This document shows positions 21,546 through 33,607 of a DNA stretch of 64,000 nucleotides, one piece after another. Positions within the stretch are counted from its first letter, which is position 1. Each line of letters begins with the position of its first letter. The position numbers and the translations under genes are program-made. The notes beneath the pieces are model-generated. The model made no database searches, had not been told where the DNA came from, and saw only the letters and a list, made by a program, of their open reading frames with translations. This DNA comes from Chamaecrista fasciculata (taxonomy: Eukaryota; Streptophyta; Magnoliopsida; Fabales; Fabaceae), in assembly GCA_003254925.1 (NCBI GenBank), contig QANZ01043931.1, positions 21,146 through 85,145 on the forward strand, given 5' to 3'.

Positions 21546-22833
21546 TGTTAGAAAATATGCTAGTGAAAATAGCCCAAGAGGGGGGGTGAATTGGATTTTT
21601 AAAGATTTTTCTTTGTAAATAAATTAATCCTTTGAAACTTTTCCTTGAGAAATAGATTGTTTCCTTAAGATATAAAAGTCAAGGTTCTTTTTGAAAAACA
21701 CTTCCTTAAGAACTGAATCTGATTTGTTTTAAGAAATATTCTTTTAAAGGTTTGCAAGTTAGAAAGCGCAGGTTAACTATCACAGACCAGAATGCAGGAA
21801 TATAAAAGCTAAGGAAAGAAAAGGCAACACCAGAACTTTTAGTGGTTCAAATAAGGGTATGATCCTTGATACGGAAATTTCCCTTATCCTACATCCACAC
21901 CTCTAACCAACCAGCTAGAGGTCTATATATATATATATATTGTATCTCAATACAATCTGCACGAAGCTTGGGATCACCTCTCAAGGTTTTACCACTTAAC
22001 CCAAAAACCACTCCAAGGACAGTCTCTCAGGATATTGCTTCCTACGGAACCACACACGGCTCACCTCTACAAGGTTTCACCCTAGAAGCTCACTTTTACC
22101 TCCTTGAAGATTTTTCTCACACTTAACTCACAAATTACAATTTTTCTTTTTTCAGATTTATCTCTAAGAGATTTCACTCAAGAACAATGAGCACAAAGCT
22201 CCAGGAAATCGCACACAGCAATACTCAGGATGATCACTCAGGATGCACACAGCAATTGCACTTTTTAGCTTCAATGATCAGGTTCTTCTTGCTTCAAGCT
22301 CTCATCCTTTTATAGTAGAAGGGAAATAGCCGTTTGGACATTTATCAGCAGCAGCAGCACAAAGTTGGCACTTCCTTGTATTTCGTCAATCAAGTATAAA
22401 TGTAAAATCTGATTTTTGGTTGACCTGCAATAAGAAATAGCGAAATCAGTGTATGCAGCTTAAAAGTAATTGATCAGAAATCGTGGACAGATATTATGTT
22501 ATTATGTAAAGAATGATTCTGATGTTATTGATTCAAATTGTTTCCTGATATAGAAATATCCAGTATTAATGATGATAGGAACTAATTTGGGCAGATCTGA
22601 TTTATGAGCGCATTAATGATATAAAATTGTGCCTTTGATACAAATGTTTCCAGATAAAGATTGAGGCACATTTCCAATTTTAATTTAAAGCACGTGGTGA
22701 CTAATTTAAAGGTTGATTTGCGCTAAAGGATCCTGAAGTATTAAGTTAAGGAACATTTGCAGCACAGACCTCAGGATAAACAAATTTTTGTAAATAATCA
22801 AAAAACTATTTGATATTGAATTTTAGTCCAACA
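21546..22833 (-). repeat. 5' LTR of the Sirevirus-like element, full length
   Basis: 1288 bp, TGTTAG...CCAACA on the plus strand. It holds a (TA)n run at ~21925-21941. Immediately outside lies AAATA, the target duplication. It drives transcription of the element on the minus strand; the exact promoter was not placed. Confidence 0.9.
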
Positions 22834-23111
22834 AAATAGTTGATCCTTCATAGACTTTTTCATAAATGTTAGTTATTTTATTCAAGTTTTTTCAATTAAA
22901 TTAGTTTAATATCATTAATTGATAATATAAAATTATTAATTAAAGATGTAACATATTAATTGTTATATGAATTTCTTCTTTATTTTATATCCACCTATCA
23001 GGGTGGAATCTTGTATTCCCATTTCATAGGGTTATTTTAGGTTGAGTCAATTGTCGAAGTATATTTAGAAAATTCAACTCGTTAATGCTTCAAACACTTT
23101 CTTTCTTTTTA
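22834..23111. other. AT-rich spacer
   Basis: Begins with the right copy of the AAATA target duplication; no gene or repeat border otherwise. Confidence 0.5.
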
Positions 23112-23675
23112 GGCAAAACATCCTTTCGTGCCCTTAACGTTTGCGGTGATTTTCAGTTATGCCCTTAACGTTTCATTTGTGTCAGTTGTGCCCCCAATGT
23201 GAAACGTTAATTTCAATTATGCCCCCAATTTCAATCATCCACAAAAAAAAAACACCATTTATGCACGATTTGAGCTCGGTTTTGATCAGATTTCATATGG
23301 GTACTCATTTTCGACTCCTAAGGATCATTTTGCACATGAAAATTTTGAGAAAAATGCTTCGTTTTGCTGCATTTCGTTTTGGTCCTTTTTGGGGTTCATC
23401 GGGTCTGATTTTCTTCGGATTTGGGGCTATTTTAAACTTAATCTTTGAAATTGACCCAAGGAATCAAGTTTGTGATGTCCGAAAATTAAAACCCATATGA
23501 AATCTGATCAAAATCGAGCTCAAATCGTGCAAAAATGGTGTTTGTTTTTGTGGATGATTGAAATTGGGGACATAATTGAAACTAACGTTTTACATTGACA
23601 ACTGACACAAATGAAACGTTAGGGGCATAACTGAAAATCACCGCAAACGTTAGGAGCACGAAAGGGTGTTTTGCC
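23112..23675. mobile_element. Mutator-type foldback element
   Basis: Ends GGCAAAACA(T)CCTTTCGTG and the inverse CACGAAAGGGTGTTTTGCC. Exact 9-bp duplications TTCTTTTTA lie at 23103-23111 and 23676-23684. The arms (~210 bp) pair through phrases such as cccttaacgttt / aaacgtta and gatttgagctcggttttgatc. The middle is unique and non-coding. Confidence 0.9.
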
Positions 23676-23684
23676 TTCTTTTTA

Positions 23685-24142
23685 TGATTAATATTTTTCT
23701 ATTTTCTCAACTATTGTTTAAAACTTTGAAGTGTATTTAAATTGTATTTGTTTCAATTTTTGATAAACTATTTTTGAAGTACATTTAGTCATTTACCAAA
23801 AAAAAATGACTAAACTTCAAAAGTAAATAATAGAAATTTCAAAGTTTATAATAATATTATTAAATTTAGTCATTTTTTAACATCATCTAATATTATTAAT
23901 CTTATTTGCATTATGATAGAATTGATAAATAATAATCATTCACTTCACTTGAGAAGAACAATAATAATTCTTCCTATTAAATATTGGTTTCTGCTGGACT
24001 AGGCCGTTCAGAAAGTAATAGTTCATTGTTGCAGTCGCCTTTGGTTGGGATAGACACAGTTCAATCGTCAATAACTAAGTCATTTGCCTTTTATCATGTA
24101 CATATATATCCACTTATGTCCATTCTTACTTGGCCTTAAAGC

Positions 24143-24179
<37 letters not shown>

Positions 24180-24612
24180 GCTGCAAAGTGCAAACTATAT
24201 GTCATTCACCATGCATATTTGCACATATAATATCTTTGCAGTAGAAGTATATTCACATTGGCCACAAGTATATGTTCACTTTTCACACTTAAACCACTCT
24301 CCTTATTTTCATATTCTTTCTTTAACTTTCATTCCAAATGCCAAAGCTATATTCAAAGGTGATGATGGCTTTTTTATCAAACGCTACATTGTAAATTATG
24401 AAGATGAAGATTGTGAAGAGAACATGCAGAAGAGGAATTACAAGGATCATATGGTGAAGCTGGATCGCCTTCTTCATGTTTACATTCCATTCTAGCATCC
24501 AAAATAGGGTCAGTGTATAAATGACAGCTAATTAAAGTTCTTCTGGCTCCTATTTTTATAATTAATTAATTATTAAGGAAATTAATTAATTGAGTACCTT
24601 CATAGCAAGAGC
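23685..24612. other. AT-rich intergenic region with short unassigned ORF
   Basis: Contains an AT microsatellite (~24149-24173). A 98-codon plus-strand frame (24199-24495) ends in a charged stretch (NYEDEDCEENMQKRN) and a ...LHVYIPF stop. I do not recognise it, and no promoter or neighbouring exon supports it. Nothing else seen. Confidence 0.4.
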
Positions 24613-25020
24613 TTGATGCCTTTTAGGCATAGCCTCCAAGGCTACGCCTCCAAGACTACGCCTCCAAGGCTTCGCCTACAAGGCTTCGTCTCCAAGGCTA
24701 CGCCTCCAAGGCTTTGTCTCCAAGACTACGCCTCCAAGGCTCCGCCCACAAGGCTTCGCCTCCAAGGCTTCGCCTCCAAGGCTCTGCTTACAAGGTTTCG
24801 CCTACAAGGCTTTGCTTACAAGGTTTCGCCTACAAGGCTTCGCCTCCAAGGCTCCGCCTCCAATGCGTAGGCTCCAAGGCTTCGCATCCAAGGCTTTGCT
24901 TACAAGGCTTCGCCTCCAAGGCTTCGCTTACAAAGCTTCGCCTACAGGGCTCCGCCTACAAGGCTTCGCTTACAAAGCTTCGCCTCCAAGGCTCCGCCTC
25001 CAAGGCTACGCCTCCAAGGT
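24613..25020 (+). repeat. 14-bp minisatellite (caaggctncgcctc)
   Basis: About 28 imperfect copies of a 14-bp unit, e.g. caaggctacgcctc and caaggcttcgccta. Because 14 is not a multiple of 3 and the unit lacks stop codons, all three forward frames stay open, which produces three overlapping spurious ORFs. The array abuts LTR-like sequence on its right. Confidence 0.9.
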
Positions 25021-25905
25021 GTCTAAGAGATGTCTAAGTGTATAAGAGCAAGACACCTTATGTAAGCTTGACATAGGCCACATGCCACTCGCAACATCCT
25101 TACTTAGACAAGGTAGGGAATGTTGTGAAGATAGGGAGACGCATCCTCCCTCCTTCTCCGGGAACAATCCTAGGATGTGGCTTGGTAGGATTGAAGTAAA
25201 GGCTTCTTCGTGCTTGACCACGATCACTTTCAGTAAGCAAGGTAAGAACTTAGTATTTAGTAAATGAAGTGATGTTCTTTTGAGCTCAAACCTTCTCGCC
25301 TTGCTTGCCAAAATGCCCATGTCACCTTCCCACATCAACTCCTTTGAGTTGACGGTTACCTTATGTCCACGTCACCTTCTCCCATCAGGCCCATGAACTG
25401 ACGGTTACCTCACTCTCATCTTCCCACTTTCCTGCATCTTACGTCCCACCTTCTTCGTTTGCCCACTTTCCGTATTTTACGGAACCATGTTTCCCATGCT
25501 CTCCATGTTGCTTCACGTTCAGCATCATCCTTCAGCATAACCGTCATCGTTAGTCACCTCTATAAATAGCCCCCTCACCCTTCAGAGAAGGTTGAACATT
25601 TTTGAGTCTTGAACACGGAGAGATTTCCCATTTGAGCTCTTACGAACATACTTTCATTTACCTTTGCACTAAGTTCTCTTGTCTTACCAGTGCTTATTCT
25701 TAGCGCTTTACTTCTTCCCTAACGAGAACTTCCCAAGGGTTATTCCTTCATCTTGTTTAATTGTTGTTATTTATTTTGGTAATACTTGGTTGTTGTTATT
25801 TGTTATTTTTGTGATTCATCTGTTGTTGCTCTGGACCTCCAAGTACGAACCCCTCGTTCACGGAACAAAAGTCTACGAGTTCTTGCTGTTTAATTTAAGG
25901 GAAAA
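25021..25905 (+). repeat. probable solo LTR or LTR fragment
   Basis: The region has LTR-like organisation: GC-richer upstream part with repeated ccac/cttc motifs, a strong TATA box TATAAATAGC at 25561, then a leader-like stretch (ccctcacccttcagagaaggttg). No coding sequence. The minisatellite at 24613 may be part of it. Borders and target duplication were not identified, so the LTR assignment is an inference. Confidence 0.4.
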
Positions 25906-26580
25906 AATATATATAAGGATCACTTAATATACATCAACATGTCAGGGAAATATTCATTTTTATCGTAGTTTAGTCATTATTGTTCTGTAGAATTAAGCAG
26001 TGCTTTGCATATTTACATATGCAGAGTTCTCTTTGTGAGTAGCATTTAATTAAAAAAAATAAATTGCTATGTCACTTTCTGGAGACAATCTTCGTTTTGT
26101 AGAAAACACTTGTGACAATACAGAAATTAGCAAGTTTAAAAATTTAAAAATGAGAGCCGGCAACACCAATATTGGCTTAGATTGCCACTAACCACAACTA
26201 CAACTTTTGTATCTTTCTCTTGTCTCTCTCACAACCAGATTTGTCACCTTGTCCTCATATAATATTAATCATCCCTATAAATAAATTGAAATGAAAATAA
26301 CAAAAGCAGGCCGATTGAAATACTTGGGCGTTGGTCAAGCAGAGAATTATATAGTTAAATATTGAGTTTTTTTTTTTCTGAAAACAGAAAAAGTTAAATA
26401 TTTAAAAAACTAAAACTAAAGCTCATGTACCGATCATCTTTGTGTTTGTCTTCTTCTTGGCCAGATGACTGATTTTTTTTTTTTTCATTTGCAATCAAAC
26501 CAAACATAAACACCATGTTCAAAGGTTCATGACATATCAAAAACAACATTTCTTAATTTGGTGGACCAGTGAACTATAAT
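25906..26580. other. AT-rich intergenic sequence
   Basis: No gene or border seen. Confidence 0.45.
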
Positions 26581-26763
26581 TAGTGACGGAGGCACGACAA
26601 AATATGAGGGGGCCAAAGAAAAAGAAAAATAAAACAAAGTGTTGGAGGCTAAGAATCAGCTGAGCTACACTCTCATTTGTATTAAAGTTATATATTTATA
26701 TATATATTATATAAATTTGGGGGGGGGGGGCATGGCCCCTATGCAGCCCCCCTTGGCTCCGTA
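26581..26763. mobile_element. small hAT-type element with poly-G tract
   Basis: Starts TAGTGACGGAGGC and ends GGCTCCGTA. Flanking 8-mers ACTATAAT (26573-26580) and CCTATAAT (26764-26771) match 7 of 8. It contains a G12 run followed by catggcccct. A related, inverted copy lies at 33608-33774. Confidence 0.65.
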
Positions 26764-26811
26764 CCTATAATAAGAACATTTCAAAGACGATTATCTCAAT
26801 AATTAATTTAT

Positions 26812-27279
26812 GGCCAAGACTTCAAATTGCTCCCTTATGTATTAGATAGATTTCAAATTAGTCTTTTATATTTCATTTGTTTCAAATTGGTCCCACATAT
26901 TTTTATGATTTCTCAAATTGGTTTAAAAAATACTGAATATGGTCATATCTCTCTTGTTTACAAGTTCGAATGTGACAAATGTAAAGTTACAAATTTCGTT
27001 TGACAAGTACGTTGGGGCCATCTACAAATGAAGTCAAATTTGTTTCATAGTGTTTTAAGCAAATGCGACGAGTTCAAAACATTGTGTTAACTCTTGAAAA
27101 GTTCTTTTTCTACTCAATTGAGATCGTTAGCATATGAGATTAAATTGCATCTCGAAAGTAGGTTTGGTACCAATTTAAAAAATCATAGAAACATGTAGGC
27201 CTAATCTGAAACAAATAAAATATAAGAAACCAACTTGAAATCTATCGCACATATAGTTGAAACCAATTTCATTTTGGCC
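26812..27279. mobile_element. Mutator-type TIR element upstream of receptor kinase
   Basis: Ends GGCCAAGACTTCAAATTG and the inverse of GGCCAAAATGAAATTGG. 9-bp flanks TTAATTTAT (26803-26811) and TTAATATAT (27280-27288) match 8 of 9. The arms pair over ~200 bp (tagatttcaaattag, atttgtttcaaattgg). It ends 137 bp before the ATG at 27417, so it supplies much of that gene's proximal upstream region. Confidence 0.85.
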
Positions 27280-27416
27280 TTAATATATAATATGTAATAA
27301 TAATTACAGAAAAAAAAAAAGATTCAAATTGATCGGCACATATAGTTGATCTTCTCGATCACTCCACCCCCACCATCTCCAACATTGATCATCCTCTGTT
27401 TCTTTCTCTCTCTCCA

Positions 27417-29423
27417 ATGGCTTCCTCTGTTTCTCTCCTCTGTTTTCTCTTCATTACTCTGTTCTTAATCTTATCACCCCTCAACACCGTACACTCAATC
27501 TCCTTCAACTTCACTAGTTTCCAACCAAACATGAACCAAATTCACTTCCAAGGCGACGCCTTTCCATCAAACAACGTTCTTCAGCTCACAAAAAACCAAA
27601 TTGATGCTTCAATCACAAGCAGTGTGGGACGAGCTTCCTACATAGATCCAGTGCATATTTGGGATCAAAAAACAGGAAAGCTCACAGATTTCACCACCCA
27701 TTTTTCATTTACCATGAAAGCCGTGGATCCTTCAAATTTCGGTGATGGAATCTCATTCTTCCTCGCACCATTTGACTCTCAAATCCCAAACGGCTCAAGC
27801 GGAGGGTACCTTGGTCTTTTCAATGCACAATCTGCATTCAATAGCAACAATAATAATCAGATAGTGGCGATTGAATTCGACAGCTATAACAACACGTGGG
27901 ATCCACCCTCGGACCATGTCGGAATCAACGTGAATTCCATCAAATCAGTTTCTTCTGTGAATTGGCAAAGCAGTATCAAAGATGGAAGAACAGCGAATGC
28001 TTGGGTTGAGTATAACTCCACTTCAAAAAATCTAAGTGTGTTTCTCACTTATGCTGATGAGCCAGTTTATATTGGAAATTCAAGTGTTTGGTATGTAATT
28101 GATTTAAGGGAGGTTTTACCAGAATGGGTTAGAGTTGGATTTTCTGCAGCCACAGGAGATTGGGTTGAAATACACAACATAATCTCATGGTCTTTCAATT
28201 CAACCTTGGACAATCAAACCAACGAAAAAAATAAGGTTGTTTTGGCGGTTGGATTAAGTGCTGGTTTTGGGGTTCTAATATGTGTAATGGGAGTGATCTG
28301 GTTCATCATTTGGAGGAAAAAACGTGAGAGGAATAAGGAAGGAAGTTTTGATGATGATGCATCCATGGATGATGAATTTGAGAAAGGAACGGGACCAAGG
28401 AGATTCACTTACAAGGAATTAAGCCATGCAACAAATGATTTTGCTGAATCAGGGAAGCTAGGAGAAGGAGGATTTGGAGGTGTTTACAAGGGCTTTTTAA
28501 CAAATGAGAGGCTAGAAATTGCTGTGAAAAGAGTATCAAAAGGTTCAAAACAAGGGAAAAAAGAGTACATTTCAGAAGTGAGAATCATCAGTAGATTGAG
28601 ACATAGAAACTTGGTTCAACTCATTGGGTGGTGTCATGAACAAGGTGAGTTCCTTCTTGTCTATGAATTCATGCCTAATGGAAGCCTTGATTCCCATTTA
28701 TTTGGAAACAAAACATTGCTTAGTTGGCCAATAAGGTACAAAATAACCTTAGGTTTAGCATCTTCTCTTCTTTACCTTCATGAAGAGTGGGAACAATGTG
28801 TGGTACATAGAGATATTAAGTCAAGTAATGTAATGCTAGATGCAAATTTCAATGCTAAGCTAGGAGACTTTGGTTTAGCTAGGCTGGTAGATCATGAACT
28901 AGGGTCTCAAACCACTGTTTTGGCGGGAACAATGGGGTACCTAGCCCCAGAATGTGTGACCACAGGAAAGGCAAGTAAGGAATCTGATGTGTATAGTTTT
29001 GGGGTAGTAGCCCTAGAAATCACATGTGGGAGGAGACCAGTTGAAGTGAAAGCTGAACCAAAGAAGGTAAGAATGGTGGAGTGGTTATGGGACTTATATG
29101 GAAAAGGGAAGATTCTAGAAGGAGCAGATGAGAGATTAATGATGGAATATGATGAAAGGGAGATGGAGAGTTTGATGATTGTGGGGTTATGGTGTTGCCA
29201 TCCTGATCAAAACATGAGGCCTTCAATAAGGCAAGTGATAAATGTGTTGAATTTTGAAGCTGCTTTGCCAAATTTGCCTTCAAAATTGCCTGTGGCTATG
29301 TATTATGCACCACCCATGGAGATATGCAAATTCTCATACACATCGTCTGGTGTCACAACATCAACCAAAGGATCCTCTTCGTACTCATCAATGTCTGCTG
29401 GGTCAAGAAAAGCTCTCTTGTAA
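27417..29423 (+). CDS. L-type lectin-domain receptor kinase
   Basis: A 668-residue single-exon membrane receptor. Residues 1-27 are a signal peptide; 28-265 a legume-lectin ectodomain with metal-site residues in AIEFDSYNNTWDPPSDHVGI (E153, D155, N159, D162, H167); 273-299 a transmembrane helix followed by basic WRKKRERNK; ~340-620 a Ser/Thr kinase. Kinase motifs: GEGGFGGVYKG loop, K371 (IAVKR), E387, HRDIKSSNVML (D466), DFG (484-486) and GTMGYLAPE. All catalytic residues are present, so it should be active. It is close to the clade-IX type of plant LecRKs, which act at the plasma membrane in defence and cell-wall sensing. The intronless structure and length are typical. No TATA box was found between the upstream TIR element and the ATG. 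Confidence 0.95.
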   Translation: MASSVSLLCFLFITLFLILSPLNTVHSISFNFTSFQPNMNQIHFQGDAFPSNNVLQLTKNQIDASITSSVGRASYIDPVHIWDQKTGKLTDFTTHFSFTMKAVDPSNFGDGISFFLAPFDSQIPNGSSGGYLGLFNAQSAFNSNNNNQIVAIEFDSYNNTWDPPSDHVGINVNSIKSVSSVNWQSSIKDGRTANAWVEYNSTSKNLSVFLTYADEPVYIGNSSVWYVIDLREVLPEWVRVGFSAATGDWVEIHNIISWSFNSTLDNQTNEKNKVVLAVGLSAGFGVLICVMGVIWFIIWRKKRERNKEGSFDDDASMDDEFEKGTGPRRFTYKELSHATNDFAESGKLGEGGFGGVYKGFLTNERLEIAVKRVSKGSKQGKKEYISEVRIISRLRHRNLVQLIGWCHEQGEFLLVYEFMPNGSLDSHLFGNKTLLSWPIRYKITLGLASSLLYLHEEWEQCVVHRDIKSSNVMLDANFNAKLGDFGLARLVDHELGSQTTVLAGTMGYLAPECVTTGKASKESDVYSFGVVALEITCGRRPVEVKAEPKKVRMVEWLWDLYGKGKILEGADERLMMEYDEREMESLMIVGLWCCHPDQNMRPSIRQVINVLNFEAALPNLPSKLPVAMYYAPPMEICKFSYTSSGVTTSTKGSSSYSSMSAGSRKALL

Positions 29424-29999
29424 CACTAATAAGCTAAATTCATCATCATTACTTGTGGGTTCACTCTCTAACTTTCAATGAGTGGGGATAATATAGAAGT
29501 TTGATCCAGAGTTTTCTCTTTGTTTTTAGATTGTCCACTGGTATACTTGTTTAATTTGTAGAGTTGTGTTTCTTTAATTAACGAAAGAAAGAAAGTATAT
29601 ATATATATATATATTGTTACATTGCCAAATAGTATTCATAACCAATGCAATTAAATGTGGACTAATGACTAGCTAAAAAACGCACACATCATAAATTGTA
29701 GTAAATTAAAGCATCTAGTGTAAATCATAAGTTAAAGAGTTTAGTCAAATCAAACCATTTAATTAGACTAGAAAAGTAGTGAATTGGTCAAAAATCAATA
29801 AAAACTAACCAACTAAATGGTTAAAACCATTTAGGATTTTTTTTATTTATATTATATATAAAAATATTTCTTTTTACATTTTTTGTAAAAATTCACTAAT
29901 TAGTCATTAGAGAATATGCAAATGTCCAAATTAAAGGCTACAATTATAGAATTGATACAAATAAAAGATAACTATGAACCATATAAGTATGACCTAATT
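29424..29999. other. 3' flank of receptor kinase
   Basis: T-rich 3' region; an AT microsatellite lies at ~29598-29614. No other feature. Confidence 0.45.
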
Positions 30000-30152
30000 G
30001 TTCTTCATTTGGTCCCTTAATCAAGTGGTATGGGTTCGAATATCACCTTTAGATATGAAAAATATTCTGTAACCAATTATGCATTTTACGACCCACAACG
30101 AAGGATCATTGCTCCCGGCGATAAACACATTGGCTTAGACTAAAAAAAAAAA
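30000..30152 (+). repeat. possible tRNA-derived SINE
   Basis: A pol III B-box-like ggttcgaatatcacc (30027-30041) is preceded ~10 bases upstream by an A-box-like ttaatcaagtggta, and the sequence ends in an A-tract after cattggcttagacta. This is the general layout of a plant SINE. No target duplication was found. Confidence 0.45.
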
Positions 30153-32399
30153 TAACTCTACAAATAAACTTTACTCTAAAGATCATAAACAAATCTGAAT
30201 TGAGAAAATTATATTCTAAGAATCCTTCAACCTAAAATAAAGAGGAAGAAAAATTTCATTAACAAAACACATAAGGGCTTCAGAAACTAATATTATTTCA
30301 TTAACAAAACACATATCCTATTAGTAGCAACTCCTAACAAAAAAAAAAAAGAAAACTACAAACAAAACATATAAGCTTGCAAATAAACATTCTTATCTTG
30401 TAATAGATCCTGTACATGTGAGAGTTATTTACACCTTCACAAATACATTTCCTAAAAAGAAGAAAACTTTTTAAGAGAAACCTTTACTAATAGGAAGATT
30501 GTTTAATAGGGTTTTTTTTTTATGGTGATTATTATCAAAACATTGGCTTAAACTTCTAAAGACTAAAATCCGTGGATAGTCCTGGCAAAGATTTTTTTTT
30601 TTCAATCAAAAAGATCACATTAGGCCATACAACATGAAGATCAAGTGAGACATAAATCTAACAATGTAAACATAGTCTTAGGCTCCAAGAAACGGATTAC
30701 TAGAGTGTTTTTTGTCTGATTTAATAGGGTTTTATGGGCTTGAATAACCATGCTCCAAGATTGGGCCTTTCAGTTTGAAAGTGGTCCAACTTGCCTATAT
30801 TAATAATGATACATATTGTTTGGAAAAGTTGAAATCGGCTAAAGACAAATAGGCCTGTGTTATTGTTTGTATTGGTGCCTACTTGGTCTTTTGTTGTCTT
30901 TGCCAGCTTGGGCCTGGCTTGTGGATCTTTGTTCTCGACCAAAATAGAGAAACAAATAGACAATAGTTGGATACTTGGATTTCTGACCCAAAAAAGAAGG
31001 AATAATTTGATTGATCTTATGTATTTGATGGTTGTTTAATTTTACTTTAAAAATATTAATTAAATGACAATTTGTAGATATTTTGAACCTATCGTATGAT
31101 TAGTTAGTGCCATTTGTTTCTTAAAATAAATTACTTTTCTGTCTTAATTTGAGGATAAGAAGTGAAAAGAAATGGCCAATCAAAAGGTTAACTTGTAATT
31201 CATAAAATTAACTAAGAAACTTAAAGGATAATAGCATGACGACGTCCTACTTAGAATTAAGGCAACCCATATATAACTTTTCTTTTTGAAAAATAGACAT
31301 TCCTCTTTTCTCTGTCTCTTTTTATTGTGAAGTTTATTCCACATTTTTATGGTCAATTCACCCCTAGAATAGCTAGCTCATCATTTTATGATTGACCTCA
31401 AGAAAACAAACAGTTATATTTTTTTTTTTACTCAAGTTGCCTGACTTTAGGGTTGTTCGTTCATTCTTCAAACTTAAAATTAATTAACAAATTAATTGCA
31501 TACCCCTTAATTCTTTCTTCTAATTCAACCCATGGGATTCATAATTTGTTCAATTTTGAGAGGCTTGACCCATAACTCTATTACCTCTCTCAACTCATAA
31601 TGAACCAAAAAAAGAATAGTTTTTCTTTTTCTTCCATTTTCCATTCTGCCATAAAGACAAAAATTCTCCACCTTTTACTAGAATATTCCCATTCAACAAT
31701 CTAAACCTGAAAACAAGCAGAAACAGCAAGCCAAGGGAACACATTGAATAAAATAAACAATAAACTTTTTGACAAAATGGTGACCTTTGGAATCATCGCT
31801 ACTCATATAATTAAGGGATGCACTCCTCCATGAAAGAAGTGCACTTCTTAACTTTAATCAAATAGCCTCAATTGACAATTCCATTAGCCATTTAAAAAAA
31901 AAAAAACTATGACATATGCACAAGGAGCCCTAATGGCTAAAGCTAGCTTTTTAGGGCTCACAGCACATGCTATTGCGCATTGATTATTCAAGTTAAGCCA
32001 CAAATTATTTCATTCAATGCTTTATGTGCTAGTCGATTATGTAGCCAAATAAGCAAAAAGAATAGAAATAAAAAAGAATCAAAAGGTAAAATGGCAAAGT
32101 TGGTATCCCACTTTTCTGAATCTGTGGACCTGTACGTGGCTAGATTATGTGTAGTATATATAATAATAGAGACTCGTAGGTAAGGAAGAATAAGATTTTT
32201 GTACATAATAGAAAGATAGTGGTTTCAGAGTTCAGAGTTTGATGAATATAATGGGGTGTACAAAAAAGCTATCACGGGTGGAACTATTGTAGGTAAACAA
32301 TGTATAGAGGCAGAAAGAAACAGTGTGGAACCCATATACGCATCTAATATATTATAGGGTGTTATAATCAATAATTACCAATTATATATAGGTCAAAAT
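30153..32399. other. AT-rich intergenic region
   Basis: Over 2 kb with homopolymer A/T runs and no reading frame longer than ~80 codons. I see no gene or clear repeat. Confidence 0.45.
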
Positions 32400-32786
32400 C
32401 TCATTTTGATCCTCAAACTTTAGGTAGTTCTATTCTGGTTTTAATTTTTTTTTTTCGTTTTGCACCTCAAATTTTTCATTTATTCCACCGTTAGTTTAAA
32501 ATGTAATTTTATTTTAATTTTGCTATTATTTAAAACCTAGACCGTTGAAATAAACAATTTTTATATCATATATGTCATAATAAATAAGTTGATAAATAGT
32601 TAAAGAAATATTTTTTCTTAATAAAAAATTAAAGAAATATAATAGCAGAAATAATGAGACAAAATCAGATTTTGGGCTAACAATGAAAAAAATAAGAAAG
32701 TTTGAGGTTTAAAATAGAATAAAAAAAGCTCTAAGACCAAACTGATACTCACCTTATAGTTTGAGAACTAAAATAAGATTCCGACT
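32400..32786. mobile_element. Mutator-type TIR element
   Basis: Inverted ends AGGTCAAAATCTCATTTTG and (reverse) AGTCGGAATCTTATTTTAG. Exact 9-bp repeats ATTATATAT flank it (32391-32399, 32787-32795), although this word is low in complexity. Arms contain gatcctcaaacttta / aaactataaggtgag. Non-coding. Confidence 0.7.
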
Positions 32787-33607
32787 ATTATATATACGTA
32801 TAAAAAAAATGGCATGAATGTGGATTTTAATTGGTTGCCAGCTTTGTATGGGGCGGTTCCACTGCGCGCTGATCTTCTTTTTGAGTTCACGATAGAATTT
32901 TATTTTTCAGCAATGCTGTGAGTGTGTGTATATATAAAGACTTTTCTTTAATTTTGAGTCATTTGTAAATATTCCTCCATTTTTAATATTAAAAAATGCC
33001 ACCGAAATATGGTTTGGGATTTGGATTTGCTTGTTTAATTTTATTGTTTTTTTTTTGTGGGGATTTAATTTTATTGTTTTTGTTTATTTTGAAATAGTGC
33101 TTTTCTCGAGTAGAGTTGAAGAAAAGAAAAAGTGTTTTAAGAAATAAAAAGTTTATGTGTGGTCAAAACATTTTTGAAGTATTTAATGTTTGGCTTCTTT
33201 TATTAAAATGAAAAAGGAATTTCCATCATAAAAATTATTTTAAAAAGTGTGTTTAGAAAAATTATTTTATATGCAGTTTAGTAAATCTTTGTTGCCCTAC
33301 AAGTTTCTCAATCTAATAAAAATATGATACGTGACAAATTTATTATGCATGACCAATTATAATTAAGAAAAAGTATTTAAAATAAATTTTTTACATAAAT
33401 AATCATTAAAAGAAGAGACTATAAATAAAGCTTTTATTAGAGAAAATCATAAACTTTTTTTTCTTTTAAAATTATGCTTTAATTTGGAACTTTTTCTATA
33501 TAACTAAATATAACTTGGTTTACACTCAAAAGTGATTTTTTTTAGTTAGAAAATTATTCAATATCAAAATTTTTGATGAATTTCCATTCTTATTGAAAAA
33601 AAAAATT
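32787..33607. other. AT-rich intergenic sequence
   Basis: No feature recognised. Confidence 0.45.

Larger units (their letters stand above)
12374..22833 (-). mobile_element. Sirevirus-like Copia retrotransposon with third ORF
   Basis: A 10.5-kb element on the minus strand with exact 5-bp target duplications AAATA (12369-12373 and 22834-22838). Order in element direction: 5' LTR (21546-22833), initiator tRNA-Met primer site, gag, pol, a separate downstream ORF, repeated polypurine tracts, 3' LTR (12374-12678). A third ORF after pol and multiple polypurine tracts are known traits of the Sirevirus branch of Copia. The parts of the two LTRs that can be compared (~300 bp) differ at only about two sites, so the insertion is recent. 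Gag has a frameshift and pol a stop, so this copy is not autonomous as assembled. Confidence 0.9.

Noticed and set aside
24199-24495. 98-codon ORF as a small gene
   Set aside because: No recognisable domain, no promoter, and AT-rich low-complexity N-terminal part.
24613-25020. CRISPR-like array
   Set aside because: Repeats are contiguous with no unique spacers, and the genome is a plant's.
24613-25045. Three overlapping forward ORFs (85, 107, 77 codons)
   Set aside because: They are by-products of a stop-free 14-bp tandem repeat and have no promoter, family similarity or codon signal.
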